A DNA stretch of 64,000 nucleotides from Eublepharis macularius (GCF_028583425.1 NC_072801.1:63999766-64063765); one strand, 5' to 3'. Shown: positions 51,393 through 63,774, numbered from the stretch's first letter. Notes: generated by a model not told the origin, from the sequence alone. A program made the numbers and translations.

Positions 51393-52060
51393 TCACCATT
51401 CTTTTAACCAAACCTCACCACTGGTCTTTTGCACTCTGATTATCAAGTAGCTCTCTAAGTCGTAGGTAGGCGATCGGATCTGCTGAACCTGAGCTATGAG
51501 CTCTGACACACGTTCTTCCACAGCCGAAAGTTTTTCCCTCTCCCTGGCTGTGCATTCAACAAATCTCACCCCGTCGTCAATTAATCGAGCCACTTCACAA
51601 GCTTGAATTTTGTTTCTTTTGTTAACATTTTTAAACAAAGCAATGGAAAAAAATTCAATGAAAATGAGGCACAAACAACAAAAAAAGTTATTAACAAGGA
51701 GGACAGCAAGGAGATGTCAGCTGTAAACTTCCAGTTTTTCTGCTCTTCCTGATTAGGTAGGTGGAAAACTAAAAAAAAAAATATCAAAAGGCCAGGAGAT
51801 TTGGATGAATCCCTAATTTCCAGTGTCGGTACCATTAAATAAGAACATGAGGTCAAAAAAAAAATCAAAAATCTCAAGAATCTGTATACATAATTACAAT
51901 ACTGAAACATATATATAATATATGTGTTATAGGAAGAAGTTATGTACAGAGATGAGGATGGGCTAATGGGCAATTTTCCCCTGGGGTCACAGGAGAGGAC
52001 AGTGGATTTTGCCGGGAAGCTGCCATTTGGCAGCAAGTAAGTTCTGGGAAGCAAGAATTT
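51393..52060 (-). other. Unrecognised open stretch with a charged helical segment
   Basis: Two overlapping minus frames. One holds RLIDDGVRFVECTARERE and KLSAVEERVSELIAQVQQIR, which looks like a short coiled coil; the other has hydrophobic runs. I recognise no family, and no matching splice sites tie it to TBC1D10B. It may be an old repeat remnant. Confidence 0.25.
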
Positions 52061-53535
52061 AAACAGGTTCTTAGTCCCAACTACTCATGATTGCAGGAAC
52101 TGTGACCCAAAAGGGGAGGGTGGTGAGAAAGCCCCTGCAGAAATTTAAAGGGACCAAAAGAAAAGTTATGAAAGCTACCCGAGTCCCCCAGCACATACTT
52201 CTGCCCCAGTGTGACCTCTGAGAAGCCAAGAGTCCATCTACCTTACCTAGATCCCTCTTCCAACAGACTGTCGGAAGTTCCAACGTACTGTTCCTGCTTA
52301 CTTGATGCTAACACTGGGGTGGTAAGCCTCTAGAGACTACAGGACACAGAAATCAAGGAATCTGGATTTGTTGTGACCATCAAGGGCTTAGCAAGCAGCC
52401 TGTGGTAACAAGGAACTAGGGTGGAGAGACACAATGCCCTTTTGTGGCTGCATGGCAGACCACAGAGAAGATACGGTCCCGTTCATTTTTCATTGAGGAA
52501 AAGGATGGAATAAAGGATGTCCCATTTGGGCACGTCTGCACTACACTCAGCAGACATTTTAAAACTCTTTTTTAAATAGACACTGGCACTCACCCCAAAA
52601 GCTCTGTAGTTCTCTGAAGAGAACTGTCATTCCCAGGGATTCTTTGGGTGAATTCCTTGTTGACTTATTTGAACTGATAGCGGAAATGCAGCCTTGGTCT
52701 CCAGCGCCTGAGGCAGGGGCTGGATTTATCCTAATAATCAAGGACAACATTTCTAACCTAGAGGGAAGGGGACATAGATATAATTTGCAAAAAAAAGTCT
52801 TCCTGGGGTTGCAGAAGTTCCTAAGAAATTTTGGCTGACTATGAGCCAGCAGAAGATTGCCAACAAAGGGGTTTTTCCCCCTTGCTTACATGTCAGGAAT
52901 GCAAGAGCTAGAAGACAGAACTTCAGGAAAGGGAATGAATAACTTTCCTTCCTTATGGAAGGATTCCACTCTACCCAGGAATCTTGACAGCTGTTCCTAT
53001 ACACCCAACTGCTTGCCCCCGCCCAACCTCCTGCACAGACGTAATTTTAAGAGCAGATGAATTGCTGAGCCGCCATACTCCTCCAGACAGAGATATCCTT
53101 CTTTGAACCCCAGCACAGCAGGCAAAAAAACAATCAGCCCAGGTTTCGCCTTGCAAATTTCTGCCTGCCACATGGCTCTTAAAGGACCGAGAAAACAGCA
53201 GCAATCCTAGTATGTGAGTAACCACGCAGAAGTCAAGGGCAAGATAAAGGATGGATTCCTCTTACCAGCCTGTGAGGTTTAGGCTGGAGCAGGGAAATAC
53301 CCAGCAATGTTAAAAGGAATAGAAGGAGAGTTAGAAGATCGGAGGGTAGGGCTGGGAAAAGCCAATGTTGCTCTTAAAACTAGCCTCTCTGAAGGGAGGT
53401 GGCGTATGCAGCCTGCAGTGGTTAAATAGCTTTAAAGGGAGAAGATTCTACATATGGTACTTGAGAGGGAGAATGTTGGAGTTATTAATACCAGTACCGC
53501 CTTGGTTATGCCTCCATGCTGGGAGTGAGGGTGGT

Positions 53536-53602
53536 GCAGCTGCACTTGTTGGCTGTGGCAGAAGTTTTCAGTGCGGCAGCTGCGGGGAGCACAGCGACCA
53601 TC
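53536..53602. repeat. 65-base segment also present at 55.42 kb
   Basis: GCACTTGTTGGCTGTGGCAG, then TTTTCAGTGCGGCAG and GGGGAGCACAGCGAC also occur at 55417-55482, directly before the CR1 remnant. Confidence 0.5.
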
Positions 53603-53887
53603 TTGTTTTGGCCCTATTCAGTCACAAAGAGGAGGGGGAGGGGCCAATCCACCTCAAATCAGGCACACAAAGGGAGAGGTGAGAACACAGACACTCATGA
53701 AAACACCCCTCTACCCGCCGCAGCCCCGCGCTAGGTGGTCCGGTGCACAGCAGCCATTCCCGTCAGCACACCTCCTCCTGTCTTCTGGGTCCCCGTACCA
53801 CAATGAGTGTCCCTGGTGTTGGCCACCACCTTGGTCCATGGCTGAAGGGAGGGAGTTATCGGGGCATGTGCTGCCCCCCAGCCCTAC

Positions 53888-54610
53888 TCAAAAGTACGTG
53901 TCTTGCAGCACAGATGACGTTGGAGCTTCCCCATCTTTTCCTTCCTCACTGGGCGGCAGAGGAGCCGATTTGGATTCCTTTTTCTTCAGCGACAATTTTC
54001 GGTCCTTCTTCATCCGGGCTTCCTCTTTGGCTCGTTCCTTCTGCTGCTTCTTTTCCCGCTCTTTTTCCTGCTTCTCTCGCTCTTTTTCCTGCTTCTCCCG
54101 CTCCTTCTGTAGTTTCTTCTCACGTTCCCTCTCCTGCTTCTCCTTCTCCTTCTCCAATCTCTCTTGCCTTTCCCATTCCTTCTCTTTTCGCTTCTGTTCT
54201 TTACTGCTGCTCCCACTTTTCTTGGGGCCACCGAGGGGCATGTTGTTCCCTGTTGGGGAGGGCAAGGCTGGGTGCAGCCCTTCGGATACCACCACCTGGC
54301 TCTGGGCAGCAGGAGGGACTGGAGGGGGAGCCGCAGACACAGCCAAGGTTCCCACGGAGTGTGCTGGGGAGAATGAAGGACCACTCGTGCTGCCGTAAGT
54401 AACCCTTTGCTTCAGGCCCGTGAGACTCAAGAGGCTGGCACTGGCAGTGAGGGGTGGGTTCATGCGGTGGCGCTCTTCAAGGATGGCCCGCGAGCCATGG
54501 AGACGGCGAGAGGGCTTATACTGGAGTTCACCCCGTGTTTCCCGCCACTTCTTCAACTGGGTGGCATTCTCTCGTTCTATGAGGGCTTCGGTCACTGGGA
54601 GATTCATCAC
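53888..54610 (-). CDS. TBC1D10B: TBC1D10B last exon with charged tail and stop
   Basis: 240 codons plus [22 protein letters not shown] and [10 protein letters not shown], then a Ser/Pro-rich linker, then alternating [10 protein letters not shown]-type heptads, ending LQDTYF. The simple-sequence coding makes long antisense frames here; those are shadows. Confidence 0.95.
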   Translation of the reverse strand: MMNLPVTEALIERENATQLKKWRETRGELQYKPSRRLHGSRAILEERHRMNPPLTASASLLSLTGLKQRVTYGSTSGPSFSPAHSVGTLAVSAAPPPVPPAAQSQVVVSEGLHPALPSPTGNNMPLGGPKKSGSSSKEQKRKEKEWERQERLEKEKEKQEREREKKLQKEREKQEKEREKQEKEREKKQQKERAKEEARMKKDRKLSLKKKESKSAPLPPSEEGKDGEAPTSSVLQDTYF

Positions 54611-57600
54611 CTGAACAGGGAGGGAAACAAGGTGAAGAATGGTTAGGGCGGCAACTTTTATCACAATAGCTCCAACCAAGCACTCCTTTGTCTGGTGACA
54701 CCCCATACATATAGTGAAAACCCTGTCCATTCAAGACTATGGCCCTACAGAGAAACTCTGACAAAGGAAAGAGAGAAGGCAGAAAGGCTCGATGCCTATT
54801 TTGCCTGAGTTTTCTCCCTGAAAAAGAGAACAGGATCACCTAGAAATGATGGCAGGCGAGGCATGGCTTTGGGGCTGCCGGTTGACACGGGCAGAGAAGT
54901 TGTTGAGAAGCATCTCATTTAGTGGTATTAAATAGAAGCTCCTGAAGAAGCAGGCGCAAAATCTGCTCGCAGCCGGCCTCAGATTGAGCATTCTATGGGA
55001 GCACGTTTCATCACGCTATCCCAGGGGGGAGAGCAGCCCCGCCAGTGCATATTCTCTGGCAGCTATACCTCCACCGTATCGGAATGAAATAAAAATTAAG
55101 AAGTTTACCCTCCAAGATATGGAAAGGAGGAATGAAAGATTGGCTCTAAGACTTTAAGATAGTGTGGAGTCCATTGTCTCCTGGAATTGGTTTATAGACT
55201 GTTTGCTATGAAATGATATTACACTAAATGTATTGATACTAAGCAAGACTTTTGTATAGAATTGTTGTATAGGCATTTTGTATAGACATTTTGTATAAGT
55301 AGTTATGAGCACCTTGCACTTTTGATACTTTGGAATCATATGAATGGAAATATATTACAAATATATATGAATTGAATTTTTGTATCCTGTGGGTGTTTAC
55401 CCTTGATTTCCATAGCACTTGTTGGCTGTGGCAGAAATTTTCAGTGCGGCAGCCATGGGGAGCACAGCGACAGGTGTGTGGCGGAAGACTGGAGGAGGGC
55501 AAACATCACCCCAGTCTTCAAAGGGAAAAGGACTATCCTGGGAACTACAAGCCAGTCATCCTGACCTCTGTCCCAGGGAAGATACTGGAGCAGACATTCA
55601 AGGCATCAGTCTGCAAGCATCTGATACAGGGAAGTCAGCACGGAATTGTCCCCAACAGGTCCTGCCAGACCAACCTCATCTCCTTCTATGACCAAGTGAC
55701 AGGCTTACTGGATTGTGGGAATGCTGTCGATACAGTTTCTGTATTTCAGTAACGCTTTCGACAAGGTTCCTCGTGATGGGTAAACTAGAACTGGACTCTA
55801 GGATGGTTAGATGGATAGGGAACTGACTGGATAACTGCACCCAAATAGTAGTTGTTAATGGCCTTACGTGTAATTGGAGGGAGGTGTCTGGTGGAGTGCC
55901 ACACGGCTCAGTTCTGGGCCCAGTGTTTTTCAGTATTTTTATAAACGATCTGGACAAGGGTGTGAAGGGATTACTCATTACATTTGCAGATGACACCAAA
56001 CTGGGAGGAGTAGCAAATAACCTTGAAGATACAGATAGAATTCAACGAGATCTGAACACACTGTAAAAGGGGGCAGATTTGAATAAGATGTGATTTAACA
56101 TGGATAAGTGCCCGGTTCTCCACATGGATAACAAAAATGCAAAGCATACATACTGGAAGAGGGATACACTCCTGGGTAGCAATGTGTGTGAACAAGATCT
56201 TGGGATACGGGTGATGGGAAGCTAAAAACGAGGAGTCAGTGTAATGCAGCAGCAAAAAAGGCAAACACAATCCTAGGGTGTATCAACAAAGGCATAACAT
56301 CCAAATCACAGGATGTCATTTTCCCACTATATAACACGTGGGTCAGGCCCCACCTCAAGTACGGTGTGCAGTTCTCGAGGTTTTGTTTCAAAAAAGATGT
56401 GAACAAATTGGAATGGGTGCAGAGGAGAGCAATCAAGATGATCAGGGACCCGGAGACCAAGCCCTACAAGGAAAGACTGAGGGACCTGGGAAGGTTCAGT
56501 CTGGAGGACAGGAGGTTGAGGGGTGACATGATTGCTCTTTATAAGTATTTAAAAGGCAGTTACTAAGGAGAGGAAAGGGAGCTGTTCTTGTTGGCAACAA
56601 AAGATAAGACTCGAATCAATGGGTTTAAACTACAGGAAGGAAGGTACTGGCAGAACATTAGGAAAAACATCTTCACATTCAGAGTAATTCAGCAGTGGTA
56701 TTGGCTACCTAGGGATGTGGTGGGTTCCCCCTCATTGGCAGTCTTCAAGGTGTGGCTGGACGAATACTTGTTGGGAATGCTTTAGGCTGCTCCTGCATTG
56801 GACAGGGGATTGGACTAGATGGTTCGTAAGGCCCCTTTCGACTCTATGATTCTAAGCCCACCTGGTAGTAAACGCTCAAGTTAACTAGATACAATAATGC
56901 TGCATTTTCCCCCACGACTCAAGTTTACTTTTTTGTTTTAGTTTGAACTTGTTCAACACATGCATTAAAAACATCTGCATCAAGACCAGCATGCATACCA
57001 GACTATCATACTCTGATTTCAACCATGGCAAGATGCAAGTTGGAAGAGAGAAACTGCTTCACCTTTTCCTACCGCCTGTGAGTTCAGCTCAAACTCACCC
57101 CCCCGCCAGGGCACCACATATGTCATTCTCCCCCTCAAGGGATTTGCAGCTTGGGACAAAGAAACAGCAGAGTAGAGAAGTCTAAGCAGTCCTGCTATAC
57201 TCCTCTTTCTTCCACTCCAGCTCATGCCTCACTCAGGCTGTTTTGCGGCTTTAAAAAATGCACAGGGCAAGGCCACCAGCACTACATTCTCCTCATTGTT
57301 TAGTTGGAGACTGAGATTAGCAACTTTCTTTAAAGCAGCACATGCACAATATGAGGATGTGCAAATGGAGGGCAGGGGAGGATGACTACAGAACTTGTTA
57401 CCAAGAAAGGCCCATGGAAATCCAATCAGAGAGAATTTTGGAAAACAACACAAAGCAATTTTATTTGCATCCAGGAAATAGTCCTCTTTTATGGACATGT
57501 TATTCAAAGTTCCTTTCAAAAACAGGATTTTATTTGTTTCAGATTTCAAATTAATATGGCCTTATGTCAGCCTGTTGGTCTGCAGTAGAACAGCAAGATA

Positions 57601-60600
57601 TAGCAAGATAAGAAAAAGATTCAGCAAATAAGAACAGCAAGATTAAGGTGCTACTGGACTCAAATCACAAGTGCTGTTTTTGATATTCGAAGCTGCTAAA
57701 ACTCCATTTTGAACAGACACGGTCAACATCTAATAAATTGCTCAAAGGGAGCAGGCAGGCTATGTGCCTGGCTGCTTCTTGCGCAAGTGCAAAATCTAAC
57801 GTAGAGCTTTCCTTCCCGGTCAAATTTCTAGTCCTCATGGCTGCCAACAAAAACACAAACATTTGAGGACTGATAATGACCCAGAAACTACAGCGATTAT
57901 TTGCCACAAATGGTTTTGGCCAAGACTGAAATGACCAACTGTGATGTCGTAAGGGTTCAGCCACCTTTGCTTAAATGTAGCATTTTTTAGGAATGCTTGC
58001 ATTATCTGTACACTGTTAGCTGTGTCCTGCTTGACCTTCTACACTTGACATCATGTTTTCAGCCCTGGATCTAACTATCGCACCTCCTGCTTCAGCCTCC
58101 TGGGTTCCCTACTTAGAACAACATCCCTGCACCAGGATCTCACCTCATGAACCAGGTAGTCCTCTTGCATAGCCTCAACTGGCAGGTTGCGCAGCTTCTC
58201 CATTGTCTCGTACATGCCCTGGCATGACCGAAGCTTGTCCACTGTGCCCAGAGTGTTCCGCAGCAGCACCAGGCCCACCCGAAATACTATCTTCACCCCT
58301 GCGTGAATCAGAAATCAGTGACTCGTATGGTATAGGGAGGTTAGGAACCTCACTCTATGTATAACGTAGGGAAAGGAAGAGAGATCAGTGGGGAATGTGC
58401 AGGGGACATAGGGCATTTGGGGATTTTGCAAGAATGGACAAAGCAGATCCTGGGTTCTCACCATACCAACTTTAGGATAGCCACGTTAAGCAATGCACTT
58501 GATAGCCTAGGAATCTAGGCGCTCTTGTCCTTTTGTTAAACAGGTTCCTAGGCCTCAGAGCACAACCAGGTCAGCAATGGCTGGGGAGTCTTCCTTCCGT
58601 TCAGTGATGAAAGTGAAGTTCAGGAAAGGAATAGGAAAAAAATCAGGTTTCTAGAAAAAGAGTGTTTTTGTCTTTGAGAAGGCCACTTTTCCGGTCGACT
58701 GGGAGAGAGAAGGAAAGGACACCAAGGGACTAAACACATAGGGCTTAATGGGGACTGAAGGACAAGTCTCACCTTCGCAGAAGAACATGTCCCAAACACG
58801 CAACACAGAGCACCAAGGCAAGGTCCGGGAGAAGATGCACATAAACCACTCCGTCATATACAAGATGGGGTCGATCTTGTACCTCTTCAGGTGGCGGTAG
58901 GCAATGGGGGACGCCCGCCGTAGAAGAGCAAAGAAGATCTGCCCATCCAGCTGGATTGCCTCCTGCACAAGACATATTGGGGTGAGGAGGAACTGGCAGA
59001 CACTGAAAACAGCCCCCTCATTCTGTTCCCCTGCCTGCTGCCACTTTCCCTCCCTTCACTACCCTCTGCTGACAAAAGAGAAGTCAGAAAGGTCGCTCCG
59101 TCTGGACACGCACACTGTAAGCCTCTACAGCTTCTGCGGGAGGCAAGGAAAAGATGTGCTCTAATTGTTCTGAGATGGGAAAAGAAGCAGAAACTCTGCA
59201 GTCCGGAAGTAGCCCCAGAGACCTGGGGGGGGGGTACTGAATTTTATGCAGCAGTTCAAGACAGCCTGTAAAAAGGCAAAGGAAACATGGAGATGACCCT
59301 TTTCCTCAGAGTGGACACAGAGCAATGGGGAAAGCTTCACCTGTTGATCCCCGCCTGCTCTGCAGCTGATAAAGGCACAGTGTCTTCACAAGGCCAATGG
59401 AATCAAGCAGCCAGCCTCCCCCCTCCCTTTGGCTTCTATGAAAAGTCATTTTGGTTTAAGTATCTCTTGACCTCTGGTCCCATTTTATAGTTTTCAAACA
59501 AGGCCGTCACCATTAAAGGAATCAATTAAATCTGTGTGTGTGTGTGCATATGAAGTGTTCTAATGATAAAAGCACCCTTTGGTTTTAGAGAGGATGCTCA
59601 GGCACAGAGGTGGAGGTGAAGAAAAAGGCAGAGAGGGAGACCATGTCTGCTGCTCAGATTTCCTCTAAGGAGCTGTACGTAAAACAATGTCAGAAAAAAA
59701 CCTGCTGGTCCAACCACACCAGACTACCTTTTTAGTTAGTTAAGCAACCCAGTTAGTAGGATTTGGATCCATTGGCACGTCAGAGACCAACAAGATTTTT
59801 AGGGTATGAGTTTGCAAGAGTCAAAATTCCCTTCTTCAGATACCTGAAGTATCTCTAAATACAAAACAGCTAGACATAAAAAAAACATGGTGCCAGTCAT
59901 AATTGGCTGTCGGCCTTGCTCAACTAGAACGGCCAGATTTTGCCATGTAGCCGCAGGAACCTGAAGGGTATCTGAAGCAGGGCTTTGACTCTCAAAAGCT
60001 TCTACCCTGAAAATCTTGTTGGCCTCTAAGGTGCCGCTGGACCCAAATCCTGCTGTTCTACCAACACGGCCAGCCACCTGAAGCGACCTAATTAGTAAAT
60101 GTTGCAGCTCATTGTTTCAAACTAGGTTATTCTTTAGGAAGCGGGGGTCAGATCTGTCTGTCAGCTGCTCGCGCACAAGACATTACAAAACCAACATCCG
60201 CAACCTGAGCACACAGTGAATTTTCTCTCAGAATCAGTCAAGACAAGGAGATTTCAGGTTGACTGGTGGGTGTATGTACAAGAGAAAGAAAAACAGGTAG
60301 CAAACCAATTAATAATTAAAATTAGATATAAATCGAATGTTGTTGTTGTTGTTGTTATTATTAAAATAATTCAGCCATGTGAATTAGTCTTAGTAGAGAA
60401 ATGAAGCAAAGGTAAGAACAGGCATGTGTGTTCTTTTAAAAGTATGTGTTTTACTAATGAGCAGGGCTCATTTCGAGGGGGAACGCGCAGGAACGCAGTT
60501 CCGGCAGTTCCTCAAAGAGTTCACGTCAGGTGGCCCCGCCCACCTGTCAGCCATTTTGGGCCCGTTTTGTCCTCGGATTGGGCCTCTGATGGGTGGTGGA

Positions 60601-62717
60601 TCACTCTCCTGTTCAGCAGTGGCCGGATCCTGACCATTTTGGGGCCCCTTTTGGCCATTTTCAGCCCCTTTTTGCCATTTTGGGCCCAATTTCGGCCCTG
60701 AATTGCCAGGATTGGGTCCAAAACAGCCAGGATAGGTGATGTCAGTGGGTGTGGCATATGCAAATCAGTTATGCGAATGACACATTTCTGGTGATATCGT
60801 GGCATATGCTAACGAGTTATCCTAATGAGTTATGCTAATGAGTTCCTCCAGCTCTTTTTCTACGAAATGACCCCTGCTAATGAGTATTACTAATCTAGAG
60901 GCCTCCTCACCCCTTCCCAGGGGACCTTTGTTCTCTGGAAAGACTCCCTTCTCCCTGGAACACAGAACACAAGAGAATTCGAGGGCACCTTCTTCTAGGC
61001 CCACTCATCCTCAGGAGGAAGAAGCAGGGATATTTCTGTCTAGGAAGGATTGGAGATCAGCTCAGAAGGTATTTTCCTTATGATGTACTGAAAGCCATTA
61101 ATTCCCTTTCCGTCCAGGAATATAGTCACTACTCACCAATCCTGCACTGTAGTAGCCAGGAAGATATTTTTCGCAGATTTGCACCAGGCACCAGAAAGCT
61201 TGCTGGAGAGAGAGAGAGAGAGAGACCAAGACAGACAAGAATTCTTAGCAGGAGTCACCTGGACAGCTGCACCTTCACAGCCTATAATCTCCTTCCAAGA
61301 ATCCTGGCTTGCTCTACCACCAAATGTAATAAAGTGCTATTAAGTTCAGACAGGTTAGCTTTCTAGGCTGGGTCCATCTTCCCTCCTATTCTTGCTGCCA
61401 CATTTCGTTCTAAATACTACCAGATGCGTTCTAATGCTGTCCCCTCCCCAAAGAAATAAACACAAAACCACTAGATGTAAAGCAACATGGGTTATGGTCA
61501 TGAATAGTTGGTGGCCTTGTTTAACTAGAATGGCCATATTTTTGCATTTAGCTGTAGGCCCTCTGGTTCAGCTACAAGGAAACAGGATCCCGGCAGCACA
61601 AGGGAGAGCTTCAAGAGGCAGAGGGTTCTGCAGAGAAGAAGCCACTGAGTAGGGCCTGGTGCCACAACTGAGTAGCCCAAGACTTCAGATCTGCACAGCC
61701 ACCCATCATGCATTTCAGACTGTTGCCGTTCTATCCCTAACATTGACAAACCAAGGCTCTTAGCACCTTTCTACACATTTCCACTATGCCCCCAAACCTC
61801 TTGGAAAGCACCTGAACACTCAGACTTCGCAATGCTGTGGGACAGCTCCTCACCTCTGCAGGCATATGCATCAGCAAAACTGCAGCCACAGGAGCTTGGG
61901 CTTGGCAGTAGCCTTCCTCCGGCCGGTAGATGGTGTAGGCTTTCAGGATGCGGTAGAGATCCTGCTGCCTATATGTGTGTGTGAGAGAGAGGAGCGTGAG
62001 AGCCAGGAACCTAAAATTCATCCCCAGGCTCAAAGTAGCAGCTGATTCAGGCATGGACTATCTGGCTCAGAGAAGCATTTGAAGAGGTTATATAGTGCTT
62101 TGGCCTCCTAGAGACACCATTTCCAACCCAAGACCCACCTAGTGAAAGAAAGCTGCATATCCTAAGGAAACAAGTTTAGCATGTTCTATTAGGAATTGGG
62201 CCTATGATATAACAAAGCCAACACACTTCCCGGATAATGGTCCACAGCACCACTGGGATTGCTGGAAGAGAGACGTTGGGGGAAAGGGGGTGCCAACAGT
62301 AGCTTATTTACTATGGATCCAGTTTCCTGAAGATACAGACAAGGTGGTGCAAGGAAAAGATAACTGTAGGAGGTAGGGCAGGAAGGTGGAAGAGCCAAAG
62401 AGTGCACACTTGCATGCAAGAGCTGGTCTCTAGGAATGAAGCAACACTTAGAATCAGGGAAGCATACCTAGTACACCTTCTAGCTCACAGGGTGAGAGGG
62501 GTCTTGTGGATGGGAGGTGCACGATTTCAGAGGACAGTATAAAAGTAACCCTGGATGGTGCCATGTCTGATCTAGTGTAGCGACATCCTCCCCCTTTCCC
62601 ATTCACTCACCCATGGCCTCCCCGAGCCACAAACATCTCATGAAACGGGAACTGCCTGTGCAGGTCTTTCTCAATCACATCGAGCCACTTGGGATCTCCA
62701 GCTTGGCGCTCCAGTTC
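53888..62717 (-). CDS. TBC1D10B: TBC1 domain family member 10B, last six exons; 5' part off window
   Basis: A Rab GTPase-activating protein; known members of this group act on Rab27, Rab35 and relatives at endosomes and the plasma membrane. Six exons with agreeing phases encode the C-terminal 451 residues (human: 808 in all). The TBC domain shows the arginine finger [15 protein letters not shown] and the glutamine finger GYCQAQAP, so catalysis should be intact. [15 protein letters not shown] and [10 protein letters not shown] follow. The last exon carries the [11 protein letters not shown] segment, a serine/proline-rich stretch, [12 protein letters not shown] and a long Lys/Glu/Arg coiled-coil-like tail ending LQDTYF. 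The tail and order match human TBC1D10B, and CD2BP2 is also its human neighbour. The N-terminal proline-rich exon and the exon before the arginine finger lie to the right. Confidence 0.94.
55417..56866 (+). mobile_element. 5'-truncated CR1 LINE
   Basis: Translated pieces show reverse-transcriptase motifs: [32 protein letters not shown] and [16 protein letters not shown], all typical of CR1. The 3' end reads GGACTAGATGG...CTATGATTCTA, the CR1 tail. Multiple stops break the frame. It lies in an intron of TBC1D10B. Confidence 0.88.
58144..58298 (-). CDS. TBC1D10B: TBC1D10B end of the TBC domain
   Basis: [20 protein letters not shown], then [19 protein letters not shown] and QEDYLVHE. Acceptor TTCACGCAG, donor GTGAGA. 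Confidence 0.95.
58773..58962 (-). CDS. TBC1D10B: TBC1D10B TBC-domain exon
   Basis: [20 protein letters not shown], then [18 protein letters not shown] and [10 protein letters not shown]. Phase 0 in and 1 out. Confidence 0.95.
59771..60082. repeat. Dispersed repeat related to the one at 9.4 kb
   Basis: ACCAACAAGATTTTTAGGGT at one end, and AAGCTTCTACCCTGAAAATC then CTTGTTGGCCTCTAAGGTGC at the other, in inverted relation, ending at CAACACGGCCAGCCAC. Confidence 0.45.
60462..60876 (+). mobile_element. hAT-like MITE, CAGGGSTCATTTC family, copy 3
   Basis: Perfect 8-bp duplication CTAATGAG on both sides; 415 bp. Begins CAGGGCTCATTTCGAGGGGG and ends CGAAATGACCCCTG. Confidence 0.82.
61137..61202 (-). 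CDS. TBC1D10B: TBC1D10B 22-codon exon
   Basis: [20 protein letters not shown] then GL, nearly identical to the human segment. Acceptor CTCTCCAG, donor GTGAGT. Confidence 0.94.
61204..61224. repeat. (GA)n microsatellite
   Basis: About ten GA units directly upstream of the CTCTCCAG acceptor of a TBC1D10B exon; on the transcribed strand it forms the pyrimidine tract. Confidence 0.7.
61854..61968 (-). CDS. TBC1D10B: TBC1D10B exon with the glutamine finger
   Basis: [20 protein letters not shown], then [16 protein letters not shown]. This is the YxQ motif. Donor GTGAGG. Confidence 0.95.
62611..62717 (-). CDS. TBC1D10B: TBC1D10B exon with the arginine finger
   Basis: [20 protein letters not shown], then [10 protein letters not shown]. 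This is the IxxDxxR motif. Acceptor TTATTAG, donor GTGAGT, phase 0 in and 2 out. Confidence 0.94.
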
Positions 62718-63269
62718 CTAATAAAAGAGGCAGATAAGGAAGGAAAGGCTGAGTGCTCACTTCCATTTCCCAGCTGAGACATTTACGGTGCTGTCCTAAG
62801 CAGAGGTACCCCCTTCCAGGACCACTGACTTTAATGGACTGACAAGGGTGTAACTGTGGTACAACAGCACTGCAAGTCTCATCTTCTTATTACAACAGAG
62901 AAGTGAAGGCCTGGAAGACTCTGAGAAAAAACACTCCACCCCACCTGAAGACTTTTATTTTGAGTGCAAAAAACCCTTCCTATGTTTTTTTTTTTCCTTT
63001 TTGGAATGAGCAAAATGGTTTTTACTCAGAATATGTAGTAAACCTTAAACAAAAATTGTTCATTCTACAGCACTGGATAATGAGAACTCCTATGTATAAT
63101 ATAGGAATATACTGTATATTTTCATACGCATGTTGTTTAAATGTGAGTAATTTTGTACATAAGCTTTAATGTGTAAGATGAATATAACATTATTATTTTT
63201 TGCTTATTTTTGCAAAATGTATACCCTCATAAGTGACCCTCATAAGTGACTCAAAGGTTGCTAACAGAC

Positions 63270-63476
63270 TGCGCTGGTGGAGAGTGCCATCAAGTCACAG
63301 ATGAATAATGGCAACTCTTAGTGGGGCTTTTAAGGCAAGAGACTAACAGAAGTGGTTTGCCCTTGCCTGCCTCTGCAACCCTATTCTTCGCTGAAGGACT
63401 CCCATTCAATTACTAACGAACTCTGACCCTGCTTAGCTGCCCAGATCGGGCTTGTCTGGGCTATCCAGTTCAGGGT
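63270..63476 (-). repeat. 5S-rRNA-derived SINE
   Basis: Reverse complement carries GCTAAGCAGGGTCAGAGTTC, then GTTAGTAATTGAATGGGAG. Confidence 0.65.
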
Positions 63477-63770
63477 GCTAACAAATTAAATACATAATAA
63501 AAACCACATTTTAAAAAGCATCAAAAATAACGTAATTAAAACCATTCAAATCAGAGCTAAAATACATAAAACAATAAAACACTGAGCACAGTGAACTATT
63601 CAGTACTATATCAAGTTTAACTTGATATCCAAATGCACTGTTAATCCTAATGTGACTACAGGGGACTCCTTCAGTCCAAAGAACACGTTCATTTTTGTGT
63701 AATACAAAAACTGAGTTTTCTGTTTTCAGTTTTACTTGTCCGGCCTCTCAGGTGGTAAACATTCAGGTAC

Positions 63771-63774
<4 letters not shown>

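Noticed and set aside
53571-54402. Long plus-strand frames of 275 and 219 codons rich in Ser, Phe and Cys.
   Set aside because: They are antisense to the Lys/Glu-rich tail of TBC1D10B; the repetitive codons remove stops.
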